Assembly: GCF_010894435.1 (NCBI RefSeq)
Contig: NZ_JAAIXZ010000018.1
Span: 62,001 to 126,000, forward strand
Direction of reading: 5' to 3'
Length of the DNA stretch: 64,000 nucleotides
Origin: Pyxidicoccus trucidator
GTDB lineage: Bacteria; Myxococcota; Myxococcia; Myxococcales; Myxococcaceae
Part shown: piece after piece, positions 55,722-63,986 of the stretch
Layout of the letters: each line of letters begins with the position of its first letter
Position numbering within the stretch: the stretch's first letter is position 1
Position numbers and translations under genes: made by a program
Notes under the pieces: model-generated
Databases searched by the model: none
What the model saw: only the letters and a program-made list of their open reading frames with translations
What the model was told of the DNA's origin: nothing

Positions 55722-55949
55722 ATGGAAGACAATGACATGCGGGACGTCATCCAGCGGCACGCCCAGATGCTGCTGCGAAGGACCGGTGTCACCGGGCTTG
55801 CACAGGGCAACGCACGCGAACACGGAGGGGCCGACGCGCCCTGCCTCGTGCTCTTCGTCACCGAGGACGCGGACACGGAGGACCTTCCGGACCAGCTGGA
55901 GGGCAACCCGGTGTACCTGGTCCGGATGGCCCCGTTCCTGCCGCACTGA
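55722..55949 (+). CDS. Small conserved-type protein of unknown function
   Basis: 75 residues; AAGGAG lies 8 bases before the ATG, a strong site for such a short gene. The middle reads RTGVTGLAQG, then CLVLFVTEDADTEDLPDQLE and GNPVYLVRM. The pattern of a helix, a GV-x-G turn, a strand with Cys and then LP-x-x-LEG-x-PV recalls the N-terminal domain found in front of some trypsin-like proteins and as stand-alone small proteins. It lacks a signal peptide and catalytic residues. The match is from memory of the pattern only. Confidence 0.6.
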   Translation: MEDNDMRDVIQRHAQMLLRRTGVTGLAQGNAREHGGADAPCLVLFVTEDADTEDLPDQLEGNPVYLVRMAPFLPH

Positions 55950-55998
55950 CACGTCCCCACGGTGGGCCGCCAGCGTGCGCCGCGGCAGGGTCGCGGCT

Positions 55999-57123
55999 TC
56001 ACCGAGGAGCCCCCTCCAGCTTGCGCAGCGCCTGCGCCGCGGCCCGGCGCGAGCCGCACCTGTCACTTCCGCCGTCGGGTCCGCGCTCGGCCAGCTCCCG
56101 CAGCGGCTCGCGGGCTTCTTCCACGGAGAGTCCGCCGAGCGTCCGCGCCGCCGCGGCCCGCACCGGGCACTCCGCATGGCCCAACAGCGCCACCAGCCGC
56201 GCTATCGCCTCGCGGTGTCCCGCCTCCGCGCCGACGCGATAGTCCTCCACGGCCAGACGCGGCTCCCCCAGCAGCTCGCGCAGGCGCCCCTGGAGGAAGG
56301 CGCGAACGCCCACGTCCTGCTCCTGGCCGAGCAGCGCCTCCACCTCACGCGCCTTCGCGTCCCGCTCCGCCTCGGGCGCGCGCGCCAGCGCCTCGAGCGC
56401 GACCTCCGCCCTCGAGGGCCAGCGCCACGCGAGCACCGCCCCCAGCGGAGCCGCCAGCAGCCCCAGCACGAGCGCCACCCGCCCCGCCTGCTTCCACGTC
56501 AGGTCGCGCACCCGCCGCATGAGTCCGCGCAGCACCAGGGCCGCCTGCGCCGTCCGGCGGCGCGCCTCGCCGTGCCAGCCGATGCCGCTCCGAGACGCAC
56601 CTTCACCGGGCATGAGGGGCCGCGCACGGAACACACGCACACCTTCGGGGAAGTCCTCGCGGGCGAGGGCACCCAGGCGCTCGGCGGGCAGGCGCGCCTT
56701 GTCCATCACCAGCCAGGTGGACTCGGTGAGGAACACGCCGCCACCGCTGAGGGCCTCCTGCAGCCGGCCCGCCAGGTCCACCGGCGCACCACAGACGTCG
56801 TCTGGCTCCAGCCACACCTCGCCGGTGCTCACCACCTGCCGCAGCACGAACCGCACGGGTCGGGCCACGTGCGCACCGTCACGCTCGCGAAGTGCCTGCA
56901 CCTCCAGTGCGCACAGGACGGCGTCGGTAGGCGACGGGAAGGTGACCAGGAACGCGCCTCCGCGTGCGGTGTACACCCGACCTCCTCGGGCGCGACACGC
57001 CGGCACCACACACCACGCATGCGCGTCGCGCAGCCGTCGCTCTTCGTCAAACGTGCGAGGGCGGTCATGCGTCGTGTCATGCACGACGCGCGTGAGGAGG
57101 ATGGCGAGGTTGGCGGTCTTCAC
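55999..57123 (-). CDS. Degenerate nucleotide-cyclase domain fused to membrane helix and HEAT-like repeats
   Basis: 374 residues from GTG 57123 (ATG 57216 is possible, with less coding-like sequence between). The first 150 residues have the class III cyclase layout: TANLAILLTRVVHDTT in place of the metal-binding F-x-D-I-x-G-F-T start, GGRVYTARGGAFLVTFPSPTDAV, STGEVWLEPDDVCGAPVDLA and GGGVFLTESTW. Both usual metal Asp seem absent, so catalysis is doubtful. A single membrane helix (VALVLGLLAAPLGAVLAW) follows, and about 110 helical residues resemble HEAT units (ECPVRAAAARTLGGLSVEEA). Membrane proteins with cyclase folds can be regulators rather than enzymes. It is divergent from the ECF sigma gene. 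Confidence 0.75.
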   Translation of the reverse strand: MKTANLAILLTRVVHDTTHDRPRTFDEERRLRDAHAWCVVPACRARGGRVYTARGGAFLVTFPSPTDAVLCALEVQALRERDGAHVARPVRFVLRQVVSTGEVWLEPDDVCGAPVDLAGRLQEALSGGGVFLTESTWLVMDKARLPAERLGALAREDFPEGVRVFRARPLMPGEGASRSGIGWHGEARRRTAQAALVLRGLMRRVRDLTWKQAGRVALVLGLLAAPLGAVLAWRWPSRAEVALEALARAPEAERDAKAREVEALLGQEQDVGVRAFLQGRLRELLGEPRLAVEDYRVGAEAGHREAIARLVALLGHAECPVRAAAARTLGGLSVEEAREPLRELAERGPDGGSDRCGSRRAAAQALRKLEGAPR

Positions 57124-57228
57124 GTCGGCTGGTGACGCGCGAGAAGGCGGGCTGTGACACGCGCGCGCATCGCAAGCTCGCGACAGCCGAATGTCAGCCC
57201 TCGGATCAATATTCATCACGCGGCCCCA

Positions 57229-57250
57229 TGACCCTTTTCGTTTCGGGTCA
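57229..57250. promoter_or_regulatory. Inverted repeat between the cyclase-like and ECF sigma genes
   Basis: TGACCC-TTTTCGTTTC-GGGTCA, a 6-bp perfect dyad with a 10-base A/T-rich spacer, in a comparatively AT-rich divergent region. Could be an operator for either gene. Confidence 0.35.
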
Positions 57251-57356
57251 AGCGTTGAAGTGCCATCCGTACGGCAACTCACATCCTCAAGGTTTCCTCG
57301 CTTTCGATCAGCCCCGGACCTGCTGACCGGACTCGCGCTGGGACCCGTAGGCCGCG

Positions 57357-57944
57357 ATGTCAATCTCACGTGAAACGTTCTGGAACGTCTGGCAATGCCA
57401 TAGCGAGTATCTCTACGGCCAGAGCCTCTGTCTGATGAAGGGCAACCGAGCGGACGCGGACGACGTGTTCAGCACGGCCATGCTTCGCGCGTGCGAGTCG
57501 GTGCACCGGCAGGGACTCCCGGTCACCAACGCGAAGGCGTGGCTGGGCGCGGTGCTGCGCAACGTCTGCGTGGACGCGCACCGTGGCCGCCGGCGCTTTC
57601 TCGATGACTCCAACGAAGAAGAGGACGAGCAGACGGACCGCCTCGGCAGCCTCGAGTCGCCCATCCTCTCGCCGGAGACGCTCCTGCTGCGCGACGAGCT
57701 GGAGTCCCGCCTCTGGGAGCACGTCCAGTCGCTGCCGGTGACGCTGCGCGAGCCCTTCGCCATGCGCTTCCTGCACGAGATGTCCTACGACGACATCGCC
57801 CAGCGGCTGGGGCTGACGAACTGCAACGTCCGCAAGCGCATCCAGCTCGCGTACCGAGCCCTGCGTGACGTGCTGGGCGACCTGAAGCCGGAAGCGCGGC
57901 GTGCGAAACGCGGCCTTCGCAAAGCGCGGGCTGGGGCCTCCTGA
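57357..57944 (+). CDS. ECF-type RNA polymerase sigma factor
   Basis: 195 residues from ATG 57357. Region 2 reads LYGQSLCLMKGNRADADDVF then MLRACESVHRQG and KAWLGAVLRNVCVDAHRG. Region 4 reads LPVTLREPFAMRFLHEMSYD, DIAQRLGLTNCNVRKRIQLAYRALR, a standard helix-turn-helix. The C-terminal 25 residues are basic. An acidic linker (NEEEDEQTD) separates the two domains. No anti-sigma factor or membrane partner is encoded immediately downstream, so regulation may be transcriptional or through the divergent cyclase-like membrane protein, which is inference. Confidence 0.92.
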   Translation: MSISRETFWNVWQCHSEYLYGQSLCLMKGNRADADDVFSTAMLRACESVHRQGLPVTNAKAWLGAVLRNVCVDAHRGRRRFLDDSNEEEDEQTDRLGSLESPILSPETLLLRDELESRLWEHVQSLPVTLREPFAMRFLHEMSYDDIAQRLGLTNCNVRKRIQLAYRALRDVLGDLKPEARRAKRGLRKARAGAS

Positions 57945-58039
57945 AGTCGTCGCCGCGGGGTTCCAACCGCGGCGACGCCCGCTGTACCGCGACAGCCCAT
58001 CAGCATGTCTCACGAGTGAGAGCGCTTCCGCCCGGCCTC

Positions 58040-58348
58040 TCACGTGACTCGCGGAAATGGCCGCGATGTCGCGCCGGGCGCGAAGACGCCATGAAACCGG
58101 GTGAGGTGCACCCGGCGCGGAGGCACCCGCGGCGCCAGGCGCCGTAGGAGCTCCAGGCGGGTGAAGCAGAGGTGCGTGGTGCCGTCGGGCAGCGGGCGCG
58201 TCAGCCGCCAGGCGATGCGGCCGTCCTCCGCTCGTGAAAACGCGCCAACGCCAGCGCGCCGCCCCCCGTAGCGGCACAGCCGCTCCAGGCGCAGCAAGTC
58301 GCTGGCATGCAACCGCGTGTTGGCGTGCGGGGGGCAGCCCTCCAGCAA
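58040..58348 (-). pseudogene. Fragment of an IS91-family transposase
   Basis: About 102 codons on the minus strand without the N- and C-terminal parts: EGCPPHANTRLHASDLLRLE, RLCRYGGRR, RIAWRLTRPLPDGTTHLCFT, LELLRRLAPRVPPRRVHLTR and FHGVFAPGA. This order matches the middle of IS91-type (Y2) transposases, where it reads HAN-x-x-xHA, LCRYGARPP, DGTTHL and RYHG-x-FAP. No catalytic Tyr region or intact ends are seen, so it is a remnant. It marks an insertion scar between the ECF gene and the tail-like cluster. Confidence 0.75.
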
Positions 58349-58569
58349 GGCGCATCAAAGCTGCCTGCTGGGAGGGACCGGACGTCCACCTCCAGGACTG
58401 GAGGGGACTCCAGGCGACAGGCAGGACTCCCGGGCTCAGGCAGCGCGTCACAAGCGCATGAGCGAGCCCCCGACCACCGCGGTGGCCGGAGAGCCCGGGG
58501 TGTCACTCCCAGGCCCAGGCGGCTGTCACCGCGGCCGCCTGAGCCCTTCAGAATCCCCGTGCCCTGCCA

Positions 58570-59310
58570 CTAGGCGGCTGGCGGGAGCTCGAGCGGGTCG
58601 GTTCCCTGCACGCGGCCCGAGACGGCATCGAAGAGGAACAGCTGCAGGCGCGTGGCCGCCACATCCTTCGGCAACGTGACGTAGAGGTTGACGCTCTTCC
58701 GCTCCGGCACCGCGCCGCCCGTGAAGAACTTGAAGTACTGAGACGCGGACGGCTGCTGCGGCTCGTAGTCGACAAGGAAGACGCCTGGGGCGGTCAGCTG
58801 CTGCACGTCCGTACACAGCGGCGCCTTGTCGTATTTCTGTGGATACAGGTTCAGGAACGCATCGAGGCGCGATGCGGCGGCATCCACGTCGGCGGAGGAC
58901 GCGCCGAAGCTCGTCACAGTCACCACGATGTTCGCACGGAGGAAGTAGATGACGGGCGCGAACTCCCTGGAGCCGTAGTAACAGACTTCGCCAACCGTCT
59001 CGCTGCGCTTCAGCGAGGGCAGCTGGTACTGCTCGAGCTGGCTCGCCAGGCCCGCGGTGGCGGCGGCGGCGCTGTTGTACTCGTCGACCTGCACGAACAG
59101 CGCCCGGGACGGAGACCGCGTGTTCTGCCAGGTGGCCCGCGAGGGGCGCGGCGTGACGAGCGGCTTCGCATCGAGCCGCTCTACGAGCTTCCAGTCGTCG
59201 CCAGGCGACTCGAAGGCCGCCTGCATGCCGTACAGCAGCAGGCCTCCCGTCAAGGGCGGCGTCGAGGTGAGGTCGTCATTGTTGGTGGACTGCGATTGTG
59301 TCGTGGACAT
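58570..59310 (-). CDS. Unknown protein of the tail-collar cluster
   Basis: 246 residues from ATG 59310, with AAGGAGAG about 6 bases upstream. It starts with a Ser/Thr/Gln/Asn-rich disordered stretch (STTQSQSTNNDDL). An alpha/beta domain follows (LLLYGMQAAFESPGDDWKLV; TVGEVCYYGSREFAPVIYFL; IVVTVTSFGASSADVDAAAS). There is no signal peptide or membrane helix. The start is 20 bases after the stop of the preceding gene, so it is last in the operon. I recognise no family. Confidence 0.75.
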   Translation of the reverse strand: MSTTQSQSTNNDDLTSTPPLTGGLLLYGMQAAFESPGDDWKLVERLDAKPLVTPRPSRATWQNTRSPSRALFVQVDEYNSAAAATAGLASQLEQYQLPSLKRSETVGEVCYYGSREFAPVIYFLRANIVVTVTSFGASSADVDAAASRLDAFLNLYPQKYDKAPLCTDVQQLTAPGVFLVDYEPQQPSASQYFKFFTGGAVPERKSVNLYVTLPKDVAATRLQLFLFDAVSGRVQGTDPLELPPAA

Positions 59311-59330
59311 GGCGTCTCTCCTTGCCTCCC

Positions 59331-60380
59331 TCACTGCACCGGGTACCGCTGTGCGACGCCGCTGGTCTGGACGTTCACATTCGTGAGCTGCGGACGGTAG
59401 TTCATGTCGAACTGCATGTTGCTCGGCAGCACCGGAGCCCCCTGGTTGACCCGACAGGCCGCGTCAAAGATCTGGCTGTTGGTCGCGAACTGCACCCAGC
59501 AGACTTCGTGGAAGCGCCAGTTCCAGATGTTCCAGCCCGCCGTGCCCATGCCGTTGATGGGCAGGGTCACCAGGGCATTCCCCAGGATCGCGTTCACGAA
59601 CTTGCCGGACCAGAAGGTCGCGCCCAGGAGGTTCGACAGCAGCATGACGAGGGCACCGCAGTCGAAGCAGTTGAGCGTCAGCGGGTAGGCGGCGCCGCCC
59701 GCCCGCCAAGTGAGGAAGGTGGTGAGGTACACGTTCACCGTTCCGGCGTTGTTGATGAACAAGGTGGGGGCAGGGTTGTATTGCGCTCCCGAGCCGTTGA
59801 TGCCCGTGGTGATTCCTCCCGCCGCGGCGGTCGCGGCGCCAGCGCCCTGGGCATACGCGCATGCGGCCTCGAGCGCCGTCACCCACGGGTCCTGGGTGCC
59901 GCCGTTCTGCGTCCACGGCGGGCTCGGCGTATCCAGCGTGAGAAACGAGCGGTGGATGGACTGGCCGAGCGGATACGGTTGGCCGGCTCCCTCGGTCGCG
60001 GTCCACGTCCAGGTCGTGTTGACGATACCGACCGTCTGCGCCCCAATCGTGCAGTTGGCGAGCGGCATCTGCACGACGGCCGCACCGTTCTCGTCGAACG
60101 TCACCTCCTGCGCGGCGATGTCACCCAGGGGCGTTCCATTGCCCGCCGCCGCGATGGTGACAATCTCCCCCGCCTCGGCACCGGAGAGGGCCACCTGGAT
60201 CTGCGGAACGTTGCCCCCGGCCAGGACCTGGGCAATCGCATACGCCGACGGCTCGTTGCCGCCGCCGCGAGTCCATTCCGGCACGGCGATCGCCGTCGCG
60301 AAGTCCCTGCGGATCCGCAGCGCGCTGGTCTGCGGATTGGCCCCCCAGTAGAACGAGATTGAGTCGAGCTGCACTGGCAT
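59331..60380 (-). CDS. Unknown protein with candidate transglutaminase/papain-like Cys-His-Asp triad
   Basis: 349 residues; GGGAGG lies 6 bases before the ATG. Residues 1-155 are a beta-rich module (QLDSISFYWGANPQTSALRI; QEVTFDENGAAVVQMPLANC). From about 165, PWVTALEAACAYAQGA leads into LTLNCFDCGALVMLLSNLLG (Cys238 or Cys241), WRFHEVCWVQFATN (His291) and IFDAACRVNQG (Asp306). This spacing of Cys, His and Asp resembles transglutaminase-like or papain-like enzymes. The assignment comes from motif order only. It is the third gene of the cluster, 106 bases after the collar gene, and could be an effector, a maturation protease or a crosslinking factor. Confidence 0.7.
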   Translation of the reverse strand: MPVQLDSISFYWGANPQTSALRIRRDFATAIAVPEWTRGGGNEPSAYAIAQVLAGGNVPQIQVALSGAEAGEIVTIAAAGNGTPLGDIAAQEVTFDENGAAVVQMPLANCTIGAQTVGIVNTTWTWTATEGAGQPYPLGQSIHRSFLTLDTPSPPWTQNGGTQDPWVTALEAACAYAQGAGAATAAAGGITTGINGSGAQYNPAPTLFINNAGTVNVYLTTFLTWRAGGAAYPLTLNCFDCGALVMLLSNLLGATFWSGKFVNAILGNALVTLPINGMGTAGWNIWNWRFHEVCWVQFATNSQIFDAACRVNQGAPVLPSNMQFDMNYRPQLTNVNVQTSGVAQRYPVQ

Positions 60381-60486
60381 TGCGTCCTCCCTTTCAGTGG
60401 TGTCTGGAAGACGGTCTTGCGGGCGCGGCGTGATTTCGTCCGCTATCGCCGTGTCAGGCACGGGCGGCGGGCCGCGCGGGGGCGAC

Positions 60487-61212
60487 TCAGCCCGGGGTGC
60501 CGCCTCCCCCCTTGCACGTCTCGGAGCCGGCGGCGCCCCAGCAATCCTTCAGGTTCTTGCATCCCGCGGCCGCGGCGGAATTGGGCTCCAGGACGCGGGA
60601 CTGGGCCTTGATGATGAAGTTGACATACACGTTGAGAGGCCGTGTCTCGGCTTCGAAGCGGGGGGCGTCCGCTCCCTTCGCGGCGACCACCCCTTCGCTG
60701 GCCGCTGTCAGCGTGGAAAGGCCGAGGTTGACGGGGGGAGCCTGGTCGCCCGGGACCTCGGTCGTCTGCTGTGGCTGCGTATAGTTGTGCTCGTGGTTCT
60801 GGAAGGCGTCGAGCTGCTGCGAGCCGACGGAGTTGCCCTGGTTGCCCTCTCCCTTCCCGTCCGAGCCGTAGCGGGCCGAGAGGCGGGTGTCGGCGCCGGG
60901 GTCTCTCATTCCCTTTCCGTTGGGTTCACGCTGCGCGTCCTGGTTGACGCCGCGCAGGAAGGCCCCGCGATAGTCCGGCAGGTAGAACTGGATGGCGGGG
61001 GGGTCTCCCTCCGTCACGGGGGTGCCGTACAGGGGGCCGATGAGGGCGTAGAGCGTGGGATACGTGACGGCGCTGACCTGCGCGCCGTCACAGAAGAGCC
61101 AGCCCTGCGCCGCCAGGGCAGTGCGGGTACACGCGTTGATGGGCCCTGCGTAGGGGAGCACCGAGCCCACGGGGACTTCAACAGGCATGAGCGACAGGAA
61201 TGGAGGTCGCAT
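60487..61212 (-). CDS. Phage-tail-collar domain protein (tail fibre-like)
   Basis: About 241 residues from ATG 61212, which has GGGG 8 bases upstream; ATG 61188 in frame is an alternative closer to usual collar starts. The tail-collar fold is clear: PVGSVLPYAGPINACTR, AAQGWLFCDGAQVSAVTYPT, LYALIGPLYG, YLPDYRGAFLRGVNQDAQR. Then come a repetitive Gly/Gln/Asn part (GKGEGNQGNSVGSQQ), HNHEHNY-like NHEHNYTQPQQ and NVYVNFIIKAQSRV. The end is Cys/Gly-rich (CKNLKDCWGAAGSETC). Collar proteins form receptor-binding fibres on phage tails and tail-like particles. It starts 11 bases after the large upstream gene. Confidence 0.88.
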   Translation of the reverse strand: MRPPFLSLMPVEVPVGSVLPYAGPINACTRTALAAQGWLFCDGAQVSAVTYPTLYALIGPLYGTPVTEGDPPAIQFYLPDYRGAFLRGVNQDAQREPNGKGMRDPGADTRLSARYGSDGKGEGNQGNSVGSQQLDAFQNHEHNYTQPQQTTEVPGDQAPPVNLGLSTLTAASEGVVAAKGADAPRFEAETRPLNVYVNFIIKAQSRVLEPNSAAAAGCKNLKDCWGAAGSETCKGGGGTPG

Positions 61213-61223
61213 GGCCTCGACCC

Positions 61224-63986
61224 CTACTTGCATCCGGGAAGCTGACTTCCCTCGGACAGATAGAGGAGTGAGGTGGGCACCGCGACGGTCCACGTCTCCG
61301 GTGCTTCCTTGCGCTCGCAGCCGCACACGTCCAGGAGCACCTGGGCCAGCGGCACGAGCGGCTCGGGCAGGGGGACCGCGCCCTGAGACCAGGCGGGCAT
61401 GTGCCCGAGCTGGAAGAGGAAGGCGAGGGTCCGCCAGTACTCCGGCGCCACCGGGACGAGGACGCGCGCCGAGCTGGCCTGGAGGAAGCTCTGGAAGAGG
61501 GGGTCCGGGCACGGCTTGAGCTTCGCGGCTCCCACCCAGTGGAAGGGTTGTGCCGCGGGCTTGCTGCCCACGTCCCACGAATAGAAGCGGTAGCTCATCT
61601 CCGCCCACTCGAAGGCCGTGTCGAAGTAGCGCAGCGCGGACGGCTGCTGCTCGGGGGGGTTCGGGTCGAGCGCCCGCAGCACCTCCAGGCATTGCCGCTT
61701 CAGGGCGGCCCGCTCCAACTCGCGCGGGCTCATCGGGGATTCCCGCAGCCACTGCCAGTACTGCGCGCGCCAGACCTCGTACAGCTTGCGGTAGCCGGCG
61801 AGGAGCGCATCGTACGTGCGAATCTGCCAGGCCTTGTAGTCGCCGCTGGGGGGGCCCTCGGGCTGCTCCGGAGGGGCCACGACGCGGCGGGCCCGGTAGT
61901 AGGCGGCGAGCTCCTGGTAGTTCGTCGCGTTCACGTCCCGGTAGGAGGAGATGGGGGGGACGAGCCTGTTGAGGCTGACGGGCGGCTCCGGGACGTCCTC
62001 GCCGGCCCCCAGGACGAATGGCAGTGCCTCGGCGGGGCTCGGCACGAGGAACTCGATGACGAGGCGCGCCCCGCGATCCTTGACGGACATGGTGTAGAGC
62101 TTCTTGAGCCAGCGGTAGATGCCGACCTGCCGGCGGTCGCCGTCCAGGTTGTCGTGGATGGCGCGCGAGGCCTTCTCGTACTCCTCGTGGAGGCGGTGCT
62201 CGCGCTCGTGGATGACGCGCTTCTGCAGCTGGTTCGCCGCCAGGTCGACGGTCCGCTTGGCCTCGTGACTGCCGTCCTGGGTGCGATTCAGCGTGGAGTC
62301 ATCCGTGCCCGTCCATTTCCCGTTGACGGTGAGGCCCAGGCCGTTGGGCTCGACGGTCTGCTGCAGCTGGGTGAAGTCGCGAGCGAGCTTCAGCGAGCCG
62401 ACGAGGTTCTCCAGCTCCTTGCTCATGTCCGAGCCCGTGGTGGTGTCCGTCCCCTGCTGGTTCGAGCTCGTCCGGCGGTGGCCCTCCAGGCTCCCTTGCT
62501 CCGCGCGCATGCGCAGGCGCTCGGAGAAGACGCGTTTCTCGCGCGGCATGACGTTGAGCGTGAAGGCAATCTCCCCCGGCTCGTAGCCCTTGAGCTGCTG
62601 GCGGATGCTCCGCAGCATTCCTGGCCCGAGCAGGCGCGTCCAGCCCTGCCCGGCGGGGACGACAGGCTCGGACGCCGTGGCACCGGCCTCCCTCTGCTCC
62701 ACGGGCGGGAGGACCACGATGGCCTCCAGCGCCTGCCTGCGGCCTGGCTCCCCGCGCAGGGCCGCATCCCCGAGCTGGAGGCGGATGAGGAAGGCGAGCA
62801 TCCGCAGGACGAGGATGAGCGAGTCCGCGCGCGCGGAGGGACTCGAGGAGGAGGCGGCGAGCTCCTGCGTCTGCGTCCAGGTGTCCTCGGAGAGCTTCTG
62901 GGTATCGGGCGAGGACAGGTACGCCAACAGCGGCATCCCCAGGGCCTGCTCTGCCTGGCGGGTGAGGGCATCGAGTTCCTGGGGGCCCTCCAGGCAGAAG
63001 AGCGAGTAATACAGCCGGATGAGCGGCGCCACCTGCTGCTCCTGCCTGGCAGCAGTGGGCGCCGCTGGCGCTTCCGGCCTCGCGGCAGTCGGCGCCGCTG
63101 GCGTTTCCGGCACTGTGGCAGTGGGCGCCGCCGGCACGGCGGCAGTCGGCGCCGCCGGCACTGTGGCAGTGGGCGCTGCCGGCACGGCGGCAATCGGCGC
63201 TGCTGGCGCTTCCGGCACGGTGGAAGTGGGCGCTACTGGCGCTGCCGGCACGGCGGCAGTCGGCGCTGCTGGCGCTTCCGGCTTGGCGGCAGTCGGCGCC
63301 GCAGGCGCGTCCGGCACGGCGGCAGTGGGCGCTGCGGGCGCGTCCGGCACGGCGGCAGTCGGCGTCGCGGGCGCTTCCGGCCTGGCGGCAGTCGGCGCTG
63401 CTGACGCTTCCGGCCCGGCCACCTTTTCCGGAGCGGGCAGGGGCTGAGGAGGAGGCGGCGGCAACGCCGGGTCATTCCGGAAGATGAAGCGCTCGCGGCG
63501 ACTGGCACAGCACGGGGGCACCAGGGGGCGTGTCAGGAGATAGGAGAAGGCCTCCAGCGACTCGTCCGGCACGATGGGATCGATGGGAGGACAGGGCTGC
63601 TCCCCGCCCACCAGCCACACGGCAATCCAGGAAGGGTCCCGCTTCCTGGACGAGGTCTTGGTGGGCTGGGCCTCCGCGTGAAGCTGAAGCTCATGGGGCT
63701 GGGAGAACCAGAGCCAGACCTCCACGGTGGCCCCCAGCACCGGGAGCTCGAGCCGCTCGCGGGGGTGGCTGGAGCCGAGCTTGAAGGGCCGCGTCTCGCG
63801 GCTCGTCACGGACATCACCGAGCCGCTCACCTCCCGTCCGTCTTCGGAGCACTGCCAGGTGAAGGAGAGCCGGAACTCCGGGTCCGGCAACAGCACGCTG
63901 CCCGACCTGGCGCGAACGGGCAGCCCCTGGGGAACCGACTGGGCGGCCGGGTCAGCGCCGGGAAGCGCGGGCGTCTTGGAGGGCAC
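61224..63986 (-). CDS. Large unknown protein with Pro/Ala repeat linker, tail-like cluster (5' end may lie outside)
   Basis: 920 residues from GTG 63986, but the frame stays open to the window edge, so the true start may be further upstream. N-terminal beta domain (FRLSFTWQCSEDGREVSGSV; WIAVWLVGGEQPCPP), then a 125-residue Pro/Ala linker of APTAAVP-type units (about 187-313). After this come an alpha-helical region, a coiled coil (QKRVIHEREHRLHEEYEKAS) and a segment IYRWLKKLYTMSVKDRGARL then VIEFLVPSPAEALPF. A Tyr/Trp-rich helical domain follows (YRKLYEVWRAQYWQWLRESP), and the last 150 residues end in SEGSQLPGCK. The RWLKK to EFLVPSPAE stretch resembles proteins seen next to tail-like particle genes, but I cannot name it. 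Confidence 0.75.
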   Translation of the reverse strand: MPSKTPALPGADPAAQSVPQGLPVRARSGSVLLPDPEFRLSFTWQCSEDGREVSGSVMSVTSRETRPFKLGSSHPRERLELPVLGATVEVWLWFSQPHELQLHAEAQPTKTSSRKRDPSWIAVWLVGGEQPCPPIDPIVPDESLEAFSYLLTRPLVPPCCASRRERFIFRNDPALPPPPPQPLPAPEKVAGPEASAAPTAARPEAPATPTAAVPDAPAAPTAAVPDAPAAPTAAKPEAPAAPTAAVPAAPVAPTSTVPEAPAAPIAAVPAAPTATVPAAPTAAVPAAPTATVPETPAAPTAARPEAPAAPTAARQEQQVAPLIRLYYSLFCLEGPQELDALTRQAEQALGMPLLAYLSSPDTQKLSEDTWTQTQELAASSSSPSARADSLILVLRMLAFLIRLQLGDAALRGEPGRRQALEAIVVLPPVEQREAGATASEPVVPAGQGWTRLLGPGMLRSIRQQLKGYEPGEIAFTLNVMPREKRVFSERLRMRAEQGSLEGHRRTSSNQQGTDTTTGSDMSKELENLVGSLKLARDFTQLQQTVEPNGLGLTVNGKWTGTDDSTLNRTQDGSHEAKRTVDLAANQLQKRVIHEREHRLHEEYEKASRAIHDNLDGDRRQVGIYRWLKKLYTMSVKDRGARLVIEFLVPSPAEALPFVLGAGEDVPEPPVSLNRLVPPISSYRDVNATNYQELAAYYRARRVVAPPEQPEGPPSGDYKAWQIRTYDALLAGYRKLYEVWRAQYWQWLRESPMSPRELERAALKRQCLEVLRALDPNPPEQQPSALRYFDTAFEWAEMSYRFYSWDVGSKPAAQPFHWVGAAKLKPCPDPLFQSFLQASSARVLVPVAPEYWRTLAFLFQLGHMPAWSQGAVPLPEPLVPLAQVLLDVCGCERKEAPETWTVAVPTSLLYLSEGSQLPGCK
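63046..63429 (-). repeat. Degenerate tandem repeats coding for an APTAAVP(D/E)AP linker
   Basis: About a dozen imperfect units of 24 to 36 bases, each around a GGCAGTCGGCGC(C/T)G core. They code for alternating Ala, Pro and Val/Thr. Neighbouring units differ by substitutions and small in-frame length changes, so the array probably varies in length between strains. Confidence 0.85.

Noticed and set aside
63046..63429. Short regular repeats resembling a CRISPR array
   Set aside because: Units are contiguous, coding and of variable length, with no unique spacers.
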